Both the position numbers and the translations under genes were made by a program. Source: Bradyrhizobium sp. CCGE-LA001 (GTDB lineage Bacteria; Pseudomonadota; Alphaproteobacteria; Rhizobiales; Xanthobacteraceae). Taken from it: a stretch of DNA of 64,000 nt. Numbering within the stretch: the stretch's first letter is position 1; each line of letters begins with the position of its first letter. Positions 7,761 through 16,744 of the stretch are shown in pieces. The DNA lies in contig NZ_CP013949.1 of the NCBI RefSeq assembly GCF_000296215.2, positions 1,047,501 to 1,111,500 on the forward strand, written 5' to 3'. The notes under the pieces were generated by a model. It did no database searches. It was not told the DNA's origin and saw only the letters and a list, made by a program, of their open reading frames with translations.

Positions 7761-9017
7761 TTATTTCTTCTTGCCCTGCTCGATCAGCATCCGGCTCATC
7801 AGATAGAGCCGCGGCACGATTGAGTTGGTGTCGATGAATTCGTCGCGGGCGTGATAGCCGAAGCCGGCGAGGCCGAAGCTCTCGACCACGATCGCCTTGC
7901 CGCTGCGGTTGGCGTAGCCGGCGTCGGTGGCGCCGCCGGTGATCTCGGTGATGTCTAGCTTGCGGTCGATCTCGGCATAGATCGCCTGGCCTTCCTGCGC
8001 CAGCGCGCGGCCGCGATCGCTGGCGACGAAGGGCGGACGGCCCGGCGTGATCGTCACCTTGGTTTCGGTGTCGGGCACGAGCTTGTTCTTCACCTTCTCG
8101 TCGAGCGCCGCCTGCAATTTGGCGATGCCGTCTGGAATGGTGAGGCGGACGTCGGCGCCGGCCTCGGCCTTCTCCGGGATCTGGTTGCGCACCGTGCCCG
8201 CCTGCGCCGTGGTCCAGTTCAGCTGCGTGCCCGGGATCGACTTGGCGACGTCCTTGGCCTGCAGCAATTGGTGCGCGAGCTCGATCAGCGCGTTGCGGCC
8301 GAGATCGGGCGCGGCGCCCGCATGGGAGGCGCGGCCCTTGACCTCCATCTTCGCGGTCGCGGTGCCGCTCGCGCCCAGCAGCAGCGCGTCGTTCCTGGCC
8401 GGAGGCGAAGCCGCGGTCGGCTCGCAGGACAGCACCACGTCGTGCTGATCGGCGAGCTCCGAGATGATCTCGCCCGAGCCGATCGATCCGACCTCCTCGT
8501 CCGGATTGAGCGACACGGTGAGCCTGGCATAGTCCTGCCAGCCGGCATCCTTCAGGATCTTGAGCGCATGCAGGATCACCGCGATACCGCCCTTGTCGTC
8601 GGCGATGCCGGGCCCATAGATCTTCGTGCCGTCGACGCGGTACGGCTCGCTCGCCAGCACGCCGCGTTGATAGACCGTATCCATATGCGCGATCAGCATC
8701 AGCTTGCGGGTGCCGCTGCCCTGGAAGGTGGCGATCACCATGTCGGCGCGCGTGCCGGCGGTGGTCTTGCGCCGCTCGACGGTCGCGCCCAGCGCCTTCA
8801 GCCGAGCTTCGGTGAAATCGGCCATCTTCTTCAGGCCCTCGGCATCGCCGCTGCCGCTCTCGATCATCACCATGTCACGTAGCGTCTCGATCAGCGGTGC
8901 CTTCTCCTGCTCGGCAGCCGCCTTGATCTTCTCGTCGGAGGCAGCGAATGCGGGCGTCGCAGCGGTGGCGAGGCCGAGCATCGACAGGGCGAACAGCGGA
9001 GTGAGGCGGAATGTCAT
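7761..9017 (-). CDS. Secreted M20-family zinc peptidase (glutamate carboxypeptidase-like)
   Basis: A 418-residue protein with a Sec signal peptide (hydrophobic residues 7-20, cleavage after AFA at about 25). The metal-binding set of the M20/carboxypeptidase G2 family is complete: H111-x-D113 in HMDTVY, D140 in IADDKGG, the E174-E175 pair in PDEEVGS, E199 in SCEP, and a C-terminal His in GYHARDEF. These enzymes remove C-terminal glutamate from peptides or folate-like compounds; here it would act in the periplasm. It is a monocistronic gene, with a 150-bp spacer before the GntR gene region. Confidence 0.87.
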   Translation of the reverse strand: MTFRLTPLFALSMLGLATAATPAFAASDEKIKAAAEQEKAPLIETLRDMVMIESGSGDAEGLKKMADFTEARLKALGATVERRKTTAGTRADMVIATFQGSGTRKLMLIAHMDTVYQRGVLASEPYRVDGTKIYGPGIADDKGGIAVILHALKILKDAGWQDYARLTVSLNPDEEVGSIGSGEIISELADQHDVVLSCEPTAASPPARNDALLLGASGTATAKMEVKGRASHAGAAPDLGRNALIELAHQLLQAKDVAKSIPGTQLNWTTAQAGTVRNQIPEKAEAGADVRLTIPDGIAKLQAALDEKVKNKLVPDTETKVTITPGRPPFVASDRGRALAQEGQAIYAEIDRKLDITEITGGATDAGYANRSGKAIVVESFGLAGFGYHARDEFIDTNSIVPRLYLMSRMLIEQGKKK

Positions 9018-9113
9018 GAGGAATCCTTTCGCGTCTTGAACGGCGGCGGCACTGCGCGCGATTGGCTTGAGCCTAGCATCGCGCGAGACCCGATGCCACG
9101 CCGACTGACGCGT

Positions 9114-9977
9114 TTAGAGCACCTCCACCTCCAGCGCTGCGATCTGCTCGGCATCTGCGATGGTATCGATCGCCGCGATGCGGTCGTCTTTGAAGGCGAC
9201 GCGGAGCGCGATGCGCAACTGTCCGCCCAGAATGACGGCCACGCCGATCTCGCCGTCGATCAGCGCGGTCCGCGCGGCGCGGGCGCGCCCCTTGTAGAGC
9301 TGCGCCACCGCGTCTGCACCGCGGATCTCAGGCAGCGTGCCGAGCCGCACCGCGGCATCATCGGCGCGGAATACGACGTCGGGATCGAGCATGGCGAGCA
9401 GGCCCTCGAAATCGCCCTCACGCGAGGCCTTGAGAAAGGCATCGACGATTCCGCGCTGACGCGACAGATCCGTCTCCGGCACCGGCGCGCCTTGCACACG
9501 GCGCCGCGCCCGGCTCGCCAGCTGCCGCGAAGCATCGGCCGAGCGTCCGACGATCGGCGCGATCTCCTCGAAGGGAACGGCGAACATGTCGTGCAGCACG
9601 AAGGCGAGCCGCTCCGCCGGCTGCAATGTCTCCAAGACGACCAGCAGTGCTGCGCCGACGGAATCGGCCATCTCCGCCTCGCGCTCTCGCGTCTCGTCGG
9701 CCGGCTCCGGCACATGCGGACCCATCGGCTCCTCCTTGCGTGACTTCCGCGCGCGCAACATGTCGAGGCAGATGCGCGCGACCACGGTCGTGAGCCAGCC
9801 GCGCAGGTTCGCAACATCGGACATGTCGTAGCGGCTGACCCGCAGCCAGGCCTCCTGCACGGCGTCGTCGACCTCGGCGCGGGTCCCCAGCATCCGGTAG
9901 GCCACGGCACGTAAATGGTCCCGGCTGGCCTCGAACTGGTGGGTCAGAAAATTTTCTTCAGGATTTTCTTGGGTCAT
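9114..9977 (-). CDS. sigJ: ECF41-type RNA polymerase sigma factor (SigJ-like) with SnoaL-like C-terminal domain
   Basis: The 287-residue protein has sigma region 2 (about residues 15-85, AYRMLGTRAEVDDAVQEAWL), region 4 (about 125-175) and an extra ~100-residue SnoaL/NTF2-like domain from about residue 180. This arrangement defines the ECF41 group, where the fused tail controls activity instead of a separate anti-sigma factor. The gene is divergent from a carboxymuconolactone-decarboxylase-type gene, the classic ECF41 neighbour and target. Between them is a sequence matching the ECF41 promoter (9979-10005). Confidence 0.9.
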   Translation of the reverse strand: MTQENPEENFLTHQFEASRDHLRAVAYRMLGTRAEVDDAVQEAWLRVSRYDMSDVANLRGWLTTVVARICLDMLRARKSRKEEPMGPHVPEPADETREREAEMADSVGAALLVVLETLQPAERLAFVLHDMFAVPFEEIAPIVGRSADASRQLASRARRRVQGAPVPETDLSRQRGIVDAFLKASREGDFEGLLAMLDPDVVFRADDAAVRLGTLPEIRGADAVAQLYKGRARAARTALIDGEIGVAVILGGQLRIALRVAFKDDRIAAIDTIADAEQIAALEVEVL

Positions 9978-9978
9978 C

Positions 9979-10005
9979 GGTCACATTCCCTCATCGCGAT
10001 CCGTC
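9979..10005 (+). promoter_or_regulatory. Candidate ECF41 promoter for the CxxC hydroperoxidase-like gene
   Basis: GGTCACA (9979-9985) and CGTC (10002-10005) are separated by 16 bases. ECF41 sigma factors recognise TGTCACA plus CGTC with about this spacing, and the site sits in the divergent spacer between the sigma gene and its usual target. Confidence 0.65.
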
Positions 10006-10073
10006 ATGCCCATGACGAAGCCAATCCGGCCGATGTGACCGGAACCTTCGAAATTCGACAGATGGAGACGAAA

Positions 10074-10535
10074 ATGATGCACGCCCGCATGAATCACCCG
10101 GTCATGGTCCTGCCGGAGGCCATGAATGTCCTTCAGTCCCTCGGCAATCTGACCAAGCAGGGCCTGCCGGAAAAGCTCCTGGAACTGGTGCACCTGCGCG
10201 CCAGCCAGATCAATGGCTGCAGCGTCTGCGTGGACATGCATCCGAAGATCGCACGCAAGCTGGGCGAGACCGACGAGCGTCTGTTCGCCGTGTCGGCTTG
10301 GCGGGAGGCGCCCTATTTTACAGAGGCCGAGCGCGCCGCGCTGGCGCTGACCGAAGCCGTGACGCGTCTTGCCGATCGCGAGGACCCGGTGCCGGATCCG
10401 ATCTGGAACGAGGCCGCCAAGCATTTCGACGAGCGCGAGCTTGCAGCGCTGATCGTGGCGATCGCGACCATCAACGTCTGGAACCGGCTCAATGCAACGA
10501 TCAAGATGCCGATCGGTGTGTGGAAGGTGGCGTGA
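10074..10535 (+). CDS. Carboxymuconolactone decarboxylase / AhpD-like CxxC protein (ECF41 partner)
   Basis: A 153-residue all-helical protein with the redox motif NGCSVCVDMH, i.e. the CxxC of AhpD-like alkylhydroperoxidases. It probably acts in the cytoplasm against peroxides or a small oxidised substrate. I favour the ATG at 10074 because GGAGA lies 6 bases before it; the ATG at 10062 has no such site. It faces the SigJ-like sigma factor, and family knowledge says this gene is the main target of ECF41 sigma factors. Confidence 0.85.
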   Translation: MMHARMNHPVMVLPEAMNVLQSLGNLTKQGLPEKLLELVHLRASQINGCSVCVDMHPKIARKLGETDERLFAVSAWREAPYFTEAERAALALTEAVTRLADREDPVPDPIWNEAAKHFDERELAALIVAIATINVWNRLNATIKMPIGVWKVA

Positions 10536-10592
10536 GACGGGCACCGCCCGCAAGCTCCCTCTCCTCGCAAGCGGGGAGAGGGAAGAGAGCGG

Positions 10593-11405
10593 CTACTCCG
10601 CCAAAAACCTGTTCACCACCTCGCCGAACTCCAGCGGGGCCTGTTCGAACATCCAGTGGCCGGCGTTCGGGATCACCGCCGTCCTGCTGCCCGCGATGTG
10701 CTGGGCCAGCACACGCCACATCACCGACAGGCTGCCGGTGGTCGCGCCGCCACCGATCAGCAGCGTCGCCGTCCTGATCGCTTGTGCGTCGCTGAGCGTA
10801 TAAGGCCGCCGCTGCTCGTTGATCTGACCGAGAAAGGTCAGCGCGTTGTCACGCAGCTGCTGCTTCGCGGCGGCCGGTACGCGCCGCCAGGAGCCGTCGC
10901 CTTCAATGCCTTCGTAGAAGTTCTGCAATGCGCCCTCGATGTCACCGGCGCGGATCATCTCGACCGAGCGTACAGTGCGCGTCGCCAGTGATGGGTACGC
11001 GGGCGTGCCGTCAGGCACCGGCAAGCTTGCGTCGAGATCGCCGCCCGGCTCGGCCAGCACCAGCTTGCGTAGCAGATCCGGCCGCGCCTGCGCGACGCGA
11101 AAGGCGATGTGGCCGCCGCGCGAATGGCCCATCAGGTCGACCGGCCCAGGTGTGACCTGCTCGATGAAGGCGATGGTGTCCGAGACGTGCTGCGCCATCT
11201 TGTAGTCGTCGCCGACGGCGTCCCAATGTTCGGGAAAGAAGTGCCGCAGGCTGACCGAAATCACGCGACGGTTCTTCGAGAGCGGGCCGAGCACGGAGTA
11301 CCAGGTGCGGAAATCCCCGAGCGTCCCGTGCACGCAGACCAGCGGCGGGCCCTCGCCGACTTCGAGATAGGCCATGTCGTAGTTGTTGACGCGGAATGAT
11401 TGCAT
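10593..11405 (-). CDS. Alpha/beta-hydrolase, tandem copy 2
   Basis: This 270-residue hydrolase has the oxyanion-hole region VCVHGTLGDFRTW, the nucleophile elbow GHSRGGH (Ser) and a C-terminal GHWMFEQAP carrying the catalytic His. Substrate unknown; the fold fits esterases and haloalkane-dehalogenase-like enzymes. Only two bases separate its start from the stop of the closely related gene upstream, so both are on one transcript and arose by tandem duplication. Confidence 0.85.
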   Translation of the reverse strand: MQSFRVNNYDMAYLEVGEGPPLVCVHGTLGDFRTWYSVLGPLSKNRRVISVSLRHFFPEHWDAVGDDYKMAQHVSDTIAFIEQVTPGPVDLMGHSRGGHIAFRVAQARPDLLRKLVLAEPGGDLDASLPVPDGTPAYPSLATRTVRSVEMIRAGDIEGALQNFYEGIEGDGSWRRVPAAAKQQLRDNALTFLGQINEQRRPYTLSDAQAIRTATLLIGGGATTGSLSVMWRVLAQHIAGSRTAVIPNAGHWMFEQAPLEFGEVVNRFLAE

Positions 11406-11407
11406 GG

Positions 11408-12226
11408 TCAGCTCGCCAGAAAATCCAGGACGACTTCGGAGTATTTTTGCGGCGCCTGCTCGAACATCGGATGCGTCGCATTCGGGATGATCGCCGTCTT
11501 GGAGTAGGGCACATGCGCCGCCAGCGCGTGCAGCACCTTGGGCAGCAGGCCTTTGGTCCGTGCACCCAGGATGAACAGCGTCGGCATCTTGATGGACTGC
11601 GCATCCGTCTTGGAGAAGGGCGGGCGATTGTCGCGGACCTGACCGATCAGCGTCATGGCGTTGTCGCGCAGATTCTGCTTCACCATCGCCGGCAGCCGCG
11701 GCCAGGTGCCGGCGCCTTCCAACGTGTCGACGAAGACGGCAAGGCCGCCGTCGACATCGCCGGCTGCAATCTTTTCGGCCGAGGCGGTGAAGCGCGCCAG
11801 CAGCGGCGAGGGACCGCCGACATGGTCGGGATCGAGGCTGGCATCGAGCTCGCCGCCGGGCTCGGCCAGGATCAGGCGGCGCAGCAGATCCGGCCGCGCT
11901 TGCGCCGCGCGAAAGCAGATGTGCCCGCCCCGGGAATGGCCCATGAGGTCGACCGGGCCGAGGTCGAGCTTCTCGATGAAGGCGATGACGTCTTGCACAT
12001 GCTGCGCGATCGAATAGGTATCACCGAGGCCGTCCCAGCGTGCCGGGAAGAAGTGCCGCAGGCTGACCGCGAGCACCCGGTGCCGCTGGCTCAGCGGACC
12101 GAGCACGCAGCCCCAGACCCGGAAGTCGTTGAGCGAGCCGTGCACGCAGACCAGCGGCGGGCGCCCTCTGTCCTCGCCCACGTCGAGATAGGGCATGTCG
12201 TAACCGTTGACGTGAAGGCTTTGCAT
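11408..12226 (-). CDS. Alpha/beta-hydrolase, tandem copy 1
   Basis: The 272-residue protein shares the whole layout of its neighbour: VCVHGSLNDFRVW, GHSRGGH and ATHPMFEQAP. I place the start at ATG 12226 (MQSLHV), which aligns with the start of the paralogue (MQSFRV); an upstream ATG at 12295 would add 23 unrelated residues and run toward the divergent ogt gene. The spacing of two bases to the second copy indicates an operon. No catalytic residue appears lost in either copy. Confidence 0.84.
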   Translation of the reverse strand: MQSLHVNGYDMPYLDVGEDRGRPPLVCVHGSLNDFRVWGCVLGPLSQRHRVLAVSLRHFFPARWDGLGDTYSIAQHVQDVIAFIEKLDLGPVDLMGHSRGGHICFRAAQARPDLLRRLILAEPGGELDASLDPDHVGGPSPLLARFTASAEKIAAGDVDGGLAVFVDTLEGAGTWPRLPAMVKQNLRDNAMTLIGQVRDNRPPFSKTDAQSIKMPTLFILGARTKGLLPKVLHALAAHVPYSKTAIIPNATHPMFEQAPQKYSEVVLDFLAS

Positions 12227-12357
12227 TCCGGGCTCGCGAGATTGGAACTCCTGTGCAAGATTCCCGGAAACCGGGTGGATCGCAACTATTTCCAAGCCTA
12301 GATTTCGCAGGAGTTCAAAGAGGGGGCCTGCACGAGAAGCAAGCCAGGAACCAAGTC

Positions 12358-12900
12358 ATGACCGACCAGCATTTTGCCCTGTTCGACACAAGGATCGGCC
12401 TCTGCGCCATCGCCTGGGGTCCGCGCGGCATCAACGGCACGCAACTGCCGATGGGCGGCGAGCAGAAGATCCGCACCCGCATCAGCCAGCGCCACCCCGA
12501 GGCGACCGAAGCCGAGCCGACCGCGGAGGTGCGAGAGGCGATCGACCGCATTACCAAACTGCTCGGGGGCGAGCCTGACGACCTCACCGACATCCCGCTC
12601 GACCTCGACGGCGTGCCGGAATTCAACCGCGGCGTCTACGACATCGCCCGCACCATCCCGCCCGGCAAGACCATCACCTATGGCGATATCGCCAAGCAGC
12701 TCGGGGGCGTCCAGCTGTCGCGCGATGTCGGCCAGGCACTCGGCCGCAACCCGTGCCCGATCGTGGTGCCCTGCCATCGCGTGCTGGCGGCCGGCAACAA
12801 GCCAGGCGGCTTCTCTGCGAATGGCGGCGTGGTGACCAAGCTGAAGATGCTGGAGATCGAAGGCGCGCTGGTGAACCACACGCCGAGTTTGTTTGATTGA
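12358..12900 (+). CDS. ogt: Methylated-DNA--[protein]-cysteine S-methyltransferase
   Basis: The 180-residue protein transfers the methyl group from O6-methylguanine in DNA to its own cysteine, a one-use repair reaction. The active site IVVPCHRV is seen at residues 136-143 with acceptor C139, and the DNA-binding segment TITYGDIA with the helix up to GRNPCP precedes it. The start ATG at 12358 has AGGAA in front and gives the usual length for Ogt; the frame is open further upstream but overlaps the leader of the divergent hydrolase operon. Confidence 0.9.
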   Translation: MTDQHFALFDTRIGLCAIAWGPRGINGTQLPMGGEQKIRTRISQRHPEATEAEPTAEVREAIDRITKLLGGEPDDLTDIPLDLDGVPEFNRGVYDIARTIPPGKTITYGDIAKQLGGVQLSRDVGQALGRNPCPIVVPCHRVLAAGNKPGGFSANGGVVTKLKMLEIEGALVNHTPSLFD

Positions 12901-12914
12901 CGCTCAAGGTTTCA

Positions 12915-13034
12915 TGCCCTGGACGCAGTGCGGCACGAAGTGCTGCACTGCTGAGCCGGGGCCCAGCGTCTCGGCGACATGGGTCCCGGCTCTGCGGCGC
13001 ATCGCTGCGCGCTGCACCGCGTCCGGGACACGAG
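12915..13034. repeat. REP-like intergenic palindrome, family B, copy 2
   Basis: Same layout as 5839-5973: outer arms CCTGGACGCAGTGC and GCACCGCGTCCGGG, inner arms GAGCCGGGGCCC and GGGTCCCGGCTC. It lies between the convergent ogt and acyl-CoA ligase genes. Confidence 0.72.
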
Positions 13035-13039
13035 ACCGT

Positions 13040-14584
13040 CTAAATCTTCGCGGCCGTCTTCGGCCAATATTTGTCGCGCAGATGCCGCTTCACCAGCTTG
13101 CCCGTGGGCGTACGCGGCAGCTCGGCTTCGAAATCGACCGAGCGCGGGCATTTGATCGCGGAGAGGCGGGTCTTGCAGTAGGCGATCAGGTCGGCTTCGA
13201 GCGCCTTGCCGGCACGGCTCATGTCGTGCGGCTGCACCACCGCCTTCACCTCCTCGCCCATCTCCTCGTTCGGCACGCCGAACACGGCGACATCGGCGAC
13301 GTCAGGATGCGTGATCAGCACGTCCTCGGTCTCCTGCGGGTAGATGTTCACCCCGCCGGAGATGATCATGTAGGACTTGCGGTCGGTGAGAAAGAGAAAG
13401 CCGTCCTTATCGAGATAGCCGACATCGCCGAGCGTCGACCAGCCTTTTGCGTTATAGGCCTTCTTCGTCTTCTCGGGATCATTGTGATAGGTGAAGGCCG
13501 GCGCATCGGCGAAATAGACCGTGCCGATCTCGCCGACCGGCTGCTCCTGGTCGTTCTCGTCCAGAATCTTGATCTTGCCGACCACGGCGCGGCCGACGCT
13601 GCCGCGATGCTCCAGCCATTGCTGCGAGTTGCAGACGGTGACGCCGTTGCCTTCCGAGCCCGCGTAGTACTCGATCAGGATCGGTCCCCACCACTCGATC
13701 ATCTTGGCCTTGACGTCGATGGGACAGGGCGCGGCGGCGTGGATCGCGCCCTTCAGCGTCGAGACGTTGTACTTGGTGCGGACCTCGTCCGGCAGCTTCA
13801 GCATGCGCACGAACATGGTCGGCACCAGCTGCGACTGCGTGACCTTGTATGTCTCGACCAGCTTCAAGAACTCTTCTGCGCCGAAATGCTCCATGATGAT
13901 GGAGGTGCCGCCGAGCACGATGGCCATCATGTTGAAGCGCAAGGGAGCGGCATGATAGAGCGGCGCCGGAGACAGATAGGTGCTCTCGGCATTCATGCCG
14001 CACATGTCGGCGCAGAGCACGCGCAGGAACGCGTTCGGCACGTCGATCCTGTTGCCCTCGAACGCTTTCTTGATGCCCTTGGGCCGGCCGGTCGTGCCGG
14101 ACGAATACAGCATGTCATAGCCCGCGACCTCGTCTCCGATCGGCGTCGTCGGCTGAGCGGCGGCTTCCTTGTCGTAAGAACGGAAGCCCGGCAGTGGCTC
14201 GTCCATCATGTAGAAGATCGGCTCGCCCGGCACGCCCTTGATGAGGTCCTTGATCTGATCGGCGCATTTCGGCGTGGTGATGACGACCTTGGCGCCGCAA
14301 TCCTTGATGATGTAGTCGATCTCGTCCTGCTTCAGATAGCGGCTGATCGCGGTGTAATAGAGCCCGCTGCGTTGCGCGGCCCAGCACAGCTCCATGAAGG
14401 CGAGACGGTTCTCCATCAACAGCGCGATGTGGTCGCCGGCCTTGAGGCCAAGCGAGCGGAACAGATGCGCGCCCTGGTTCGAGAGCTCGTCGAGCTCGCG
14501 ATAGGTGATCGCCTTGCCGGTGCCGGCCATCTGGTAGGCGATCTTGTCGGGCGTGGTCTTGGCGTGGATGGAGGGATGGGTCAT
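13040..14584 (-). CDS. Acyl-CoA synthetase (AMP-forming, class I adenylating enzyme)
   Basis: The 514-residue protein activates a carboxylic acid to its CoA thioester through an acyl-AMP. The P-loop-like motif YSSGTTGRPKG is at about residue 155, the adenine motif YYAGSEG near 320, and the hinge TDRKSYMIISGG and C-terminal PRTPTGKLVKR lysine are present. I start at ATG 14584 (MTHPSIH); the frame extends to 14641 but those residues come from the repeat at 14599-14698. It is separated by that repeat from the thiolase gene on the same strand, with which it should work in acyl-CoA catabolism. Confidence 0.88.
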   Translation of the reverse strand: MTHPSIHAKTTPDKIAYQMAGTGKAITYRELDELSNQGAHLFRSLGLKAGDHIALLMENRLAFMELCWAAQRSGLYYTAISRYLKQDEIDYIIKDCGAKVVITTPKCADQIKDLIKGVPGEPIFYMMDEPLPGFRSYDKEAAAQPTTPIGDEVAGYDMLYSSGTTGRPKGIKKAFEGNRIDVPNAFLRVLCADMCGMNAESTYLSPAPLYHAAPLRFNMMAIVLGGTSIIMEHFGAEEFLKLVETYKVTQSQLVPTMFVRMLKLPDEVRTKYNVSTLKGAIHAAAPCPIDVKAKMIEWWGPILIEYYAGSEGNGVTVCNSQQWLEHRGSVGRAVVGKIKILDENDQEQPVGEIGTVYFADAPAFTYHNDPEKTKKAYNAKGWSTLGDVGYLDKDGFLFLTDRKSYMIISGGVNIYPQETEDVLITHPDVADVAVFGVPNEEMGEEVKAVVQPHDMSRAGKALEADLIAYCKTRLSAIKCPRSVDFEAELPRTPTGKLVKRHLRDKYWPKTAAKI

Positions 14585-14598
14585 GGCGTTCCTCAAAA

Positions 14599-14698
14599 CG
14601 CGAATGGCGAGTAGCGAATGGCGAATAGGGAAGAAGGGCAAACTGCTCTTCGCCTACTCACCATTCGCTACTCGCCACTCGCCACTCACTACTCGCTT
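14599..14698. repeat. Dispersed repeat with GAATGGCGAGTAGCGAATGG units
   Basis: Short alternating units GCGAATGGCGA and GCGAGTAGCGA on one arm (14599-14627) are answered by CTACTCACCATTCGCTACTCG and similar units on the other arm (14653-14692). The arms can fold into a long hairpin around AAGAAGGGCAAACTGCTCTTC. It is a known style of rhizobial intergenic repeat. Confidence 0.7.
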
Positions 14699-14707
14699 TT
14701 GCTCTTC

Positions 14708-15880
14708 TTACAGCCGTTCCACGATCGTCACGTTGGCCATGCCGCCGCCTTCGCACATGGTCTGCAGGCCATAGCGCTTGCCGCGCTGGTGTAAGGCGTG
14801 GACCAGCGTCGTCATCAGCTTGGTGCCGGAGCCGCCGAGAGGGTGGCCGAGCGCGATCGCGCCGCCGTTGACGTTGAGACGCTGCGGATCGGCGCCGGTG
14901 GTCTTGAGCCACGCGGTCGGCACCGAGGCAAAGGCCTCGTTGACCTCGAACAGGTCGATGTCGTCGATCTTCATGCCGGCCTTCTCTAGCGCGCGCTTGG
15001 TGGCGTGCAGCGGCGCATCCAGCATGATCACGGGATCGCCGCCCGTCATGGTCATGTGGTGGATGCGGGCGAGCGGCTTGACGCCGAGCTGCTTGAGGCC
15101 GCGCTCGTTCACCACCATGACGCCGGAGGCGCCGTCGCAGATCTGGCTGGCGCTCGCCGCGGTGAGCTTGCCGTTCTCGGCGATCAGCTTGACGCCCCTG
15201 ATGCCTTCGATGGTGGCATCGAAGCGGATACCCTCGTCGATGTGGTGGGTGTCCTTGCTGCCGTCGGCGCGGGTGATCTCGAGCGGCACGATCTCCTTCT
15301 TGAAGTGGCCGGCTTGCGTCGCCGCGATCGCGCTCTGATGGCTATTGTAGGAGTATTCGTCGAGCTCGTCCTTGGAGAGGCCGTACTTCTCGGCCATCAT
15401 CTCCGCGCCGGTAAACTGGCTGAACACGATATTCGGATATTTCTGCTCGATGCCGGGGCTCTTGTAATTGCCAAACCCGTTCTTGGCCGGCAGCTGCGAC
15501 GACAGCCCCATCGGCACGCGCGTCATCGATTCCACGCCGGCGGCGATCACGACGTCCATCGCACCCGACATCACCGCTTGCGCGGCGAAATGCAGCGCCT
15601 GCTGGGACGAGCCGCACTGGCGGTCGATCGAGGTGCCTGGCACGCTCTCCGGCAGCTTCGAGGCCATCACCGCGTTGCGCGCGACGTTGTTGGACTGCTC
15701 GCCGACCTGCATCACGCAGCCCATGATCACGTCCTCGACCAGGGCGGGATCGACCTTGGTGCGGTCGACCAGCTCGTCCAGCACCTTGGCGGCGAGATCG
15801 GCCGGATGCCAGCCGGCGAGGCGGCCCCCCTTGCGCCCGCCCGCGGTGCGCGCAGCGGCGACGATGTAAGCCTCGGCCAT
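14708..15880 (-). CDS. Acetyl-CoA acetyltransferase (thiolase)
   Basis: The 390-residue length is standard for thiolases. All catalytic elements are visible: the acyl-accepting Cys in DRQCGSSQQ (about residue 89), the GHPLGGSG histidine, and the second Cys in QTMCEGGGM near the C-terminus. It either cleaves 3-ketoacyl-CoA at the last step of beta-oxidation or condenses acetyl-CoA; the neighbourhood favours cleavage. It is divergent from the TetR-family gene, with a palindromic site in the spacer, so it is a probable target of that repressor. Confidence 0.92.
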   Translation of the reverse strand: MAEAYIVAAARTAGGRKGGRLAGWHPADLAAKVLDELVDRTKVDPALVEDVIMGCVMQVGEQSNNVARNAVMASKLPESVPGTSIDRQCGSSQQALHFAAQAVMSGAMDVVIAAGVESMTRVPMGLSSQLPAKNGFGNYKSPGIEQKYPNIVFSQFTGAEMMAEKYGLSKDELDEYSYNSHQSAIAATQAGHFKKEIVPLEITRADGSKDTHHIDEGIRFDATIEGIRGVKLIAENGKLTAASASQICDGASGVMVVNERGLKQLGVKPLARIHHMTMTGGDPVIMLDAPLHATKRALEKAGMKIDDIDLFEVNEAFASVPTAWLKTTGADPQRLNVNGGAIALGHPLGGSGTKLMTTLVHALHQRGKRYGLQTMCEGGGMANVTIVERL

Positions 15881-15939
15881 GTCGGTTCTCCCTGAATTAT
15901 TGATTGGGTCGGTTGTCGGGAGCGGATTTAAGGGGTGCG

Positions 15940-15966
15940 TGATCGTTTAGTCAATCGATCAATTAA
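15940..15966. promoter_or_regulatory. Candidate TetR operator between thiolase and tetR genes
   Basis: TGATCG (15940-15945) and CGATCA (15956-15961) form an inverted repeat, overlapping a second imperfect palindrome centred on TCGA (15947-15966, 14 of 20 positions symmetrical). It lies in the divergent promoter region, where it could control both directions. Confidence 0.5.
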
Positions 15967-16030
15967 CTCTTGTGATGAGGCGCTGCTTGCGCTTATCTGC
16001 GCGCCTCTCGAAGGGCATTCAGGGATCTCC

Positions 16031-16690
16031 GTGGCTACCAGCGTACCGACCAAGCTCCCCAGCGGCAAAAATTCCACGGCAGAGAAATTGCTCGTGGCCG
16101 CGAGCGAGCTGATGATCGAACGCTCGTCGATCGAGATCTCGCTTTCCGACATCGCGCAGAAGTCGGGCGCCAATGCCGCGCTGGTGAAATATCATTTCGG
16201 CAACAAGGACGGTCTCTTGCTGGCGCTGCTCGAGCGCAATGCGGCGACCGAGCTCTCCAATCTCGAATATCTGCTGGCGCAGCCGATCACGCCGACGGCG
16301 AAGCTGAAGCTGCATATCGGCGGCATCATCCGCGCCTACTACCGGTTCCCCTATATGAACCGGCTGATCCACTATCTCCTGCACGAGACCAACACGGCTG
16401 CCGCCGACGAAGTCTCGAAATTCTTCGTGGCGCCGCTGCTCGACTTTCATCGCCGCCTGCTCGCCGACGGCGTCAGCCTGGGCGAATTCCGCGCCACCGA
16501 TCCGGTGCTGTTCTACACCAGCCTGATCGGCGCCTGCGATCACCTGTTCTTCGGCCGGCACGCAATGTCTCGCGCGACCGGCGTCGGCCCGGTCACCGAC
16601 GAAGTCTGCCGGCAATACATCAAGCACATGGAAACGCTGATCTGCGGCGGCATCCTCACCCAAGTCGAGGAAGCTGCCGCGGCCGGATAA
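16031..16690 (+). CDS. TetR/AcrR-family transcriptional repressor
   Basis: The protein is 219 residues from the GTG at 16031, which has AGGGAT in front; an ATG at 15935 would add 32 residues but overlaps the palindromic operator. The N-terminal helix-turn-helix (about residues 20-65, SLSDIAQKSGANAALVKYHFGNKDGLL) is clear, followed by a helical ligand domain. It heads the plus-strand acyl-CoA gene series and is divergent from the thiolase gene, so it likely represses this catabolic block until an acyl-CoA intermediate binds (inference). Confidence 0.87.
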   Translation: MATSVPTKLPSGKNSTAEKLLVAASELMIERSSIEISLSDIAQKSGANAALVKYHFGNKDGLLLALLERNAATELSNLEYLLAQPITPTAKLKLHIGGIIRAYYRFPYMNRLIHYLLHETNTAAADEVSKFFVAPLLDFHRRLLADGVSLGEFRATDPVLFYTSLIGACDHLFFGRHAMSRATGVGPVTDEVCRQYIKHMETLICGGILTQVEEAAAAG

Positions 16691-16744
16691 CCCGGCCGAA
16701 ACTCTCAAGTCTAGAGAAGAAACGCCCAAGGAAAGGTATTTGCG

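Noticed and set aside
12893..14614. A 573-residue open frame opposite the acyl-CoA synthetase
   Set aside because: Antisense shadow; the minus-strand ligase has all catalytic motifs.
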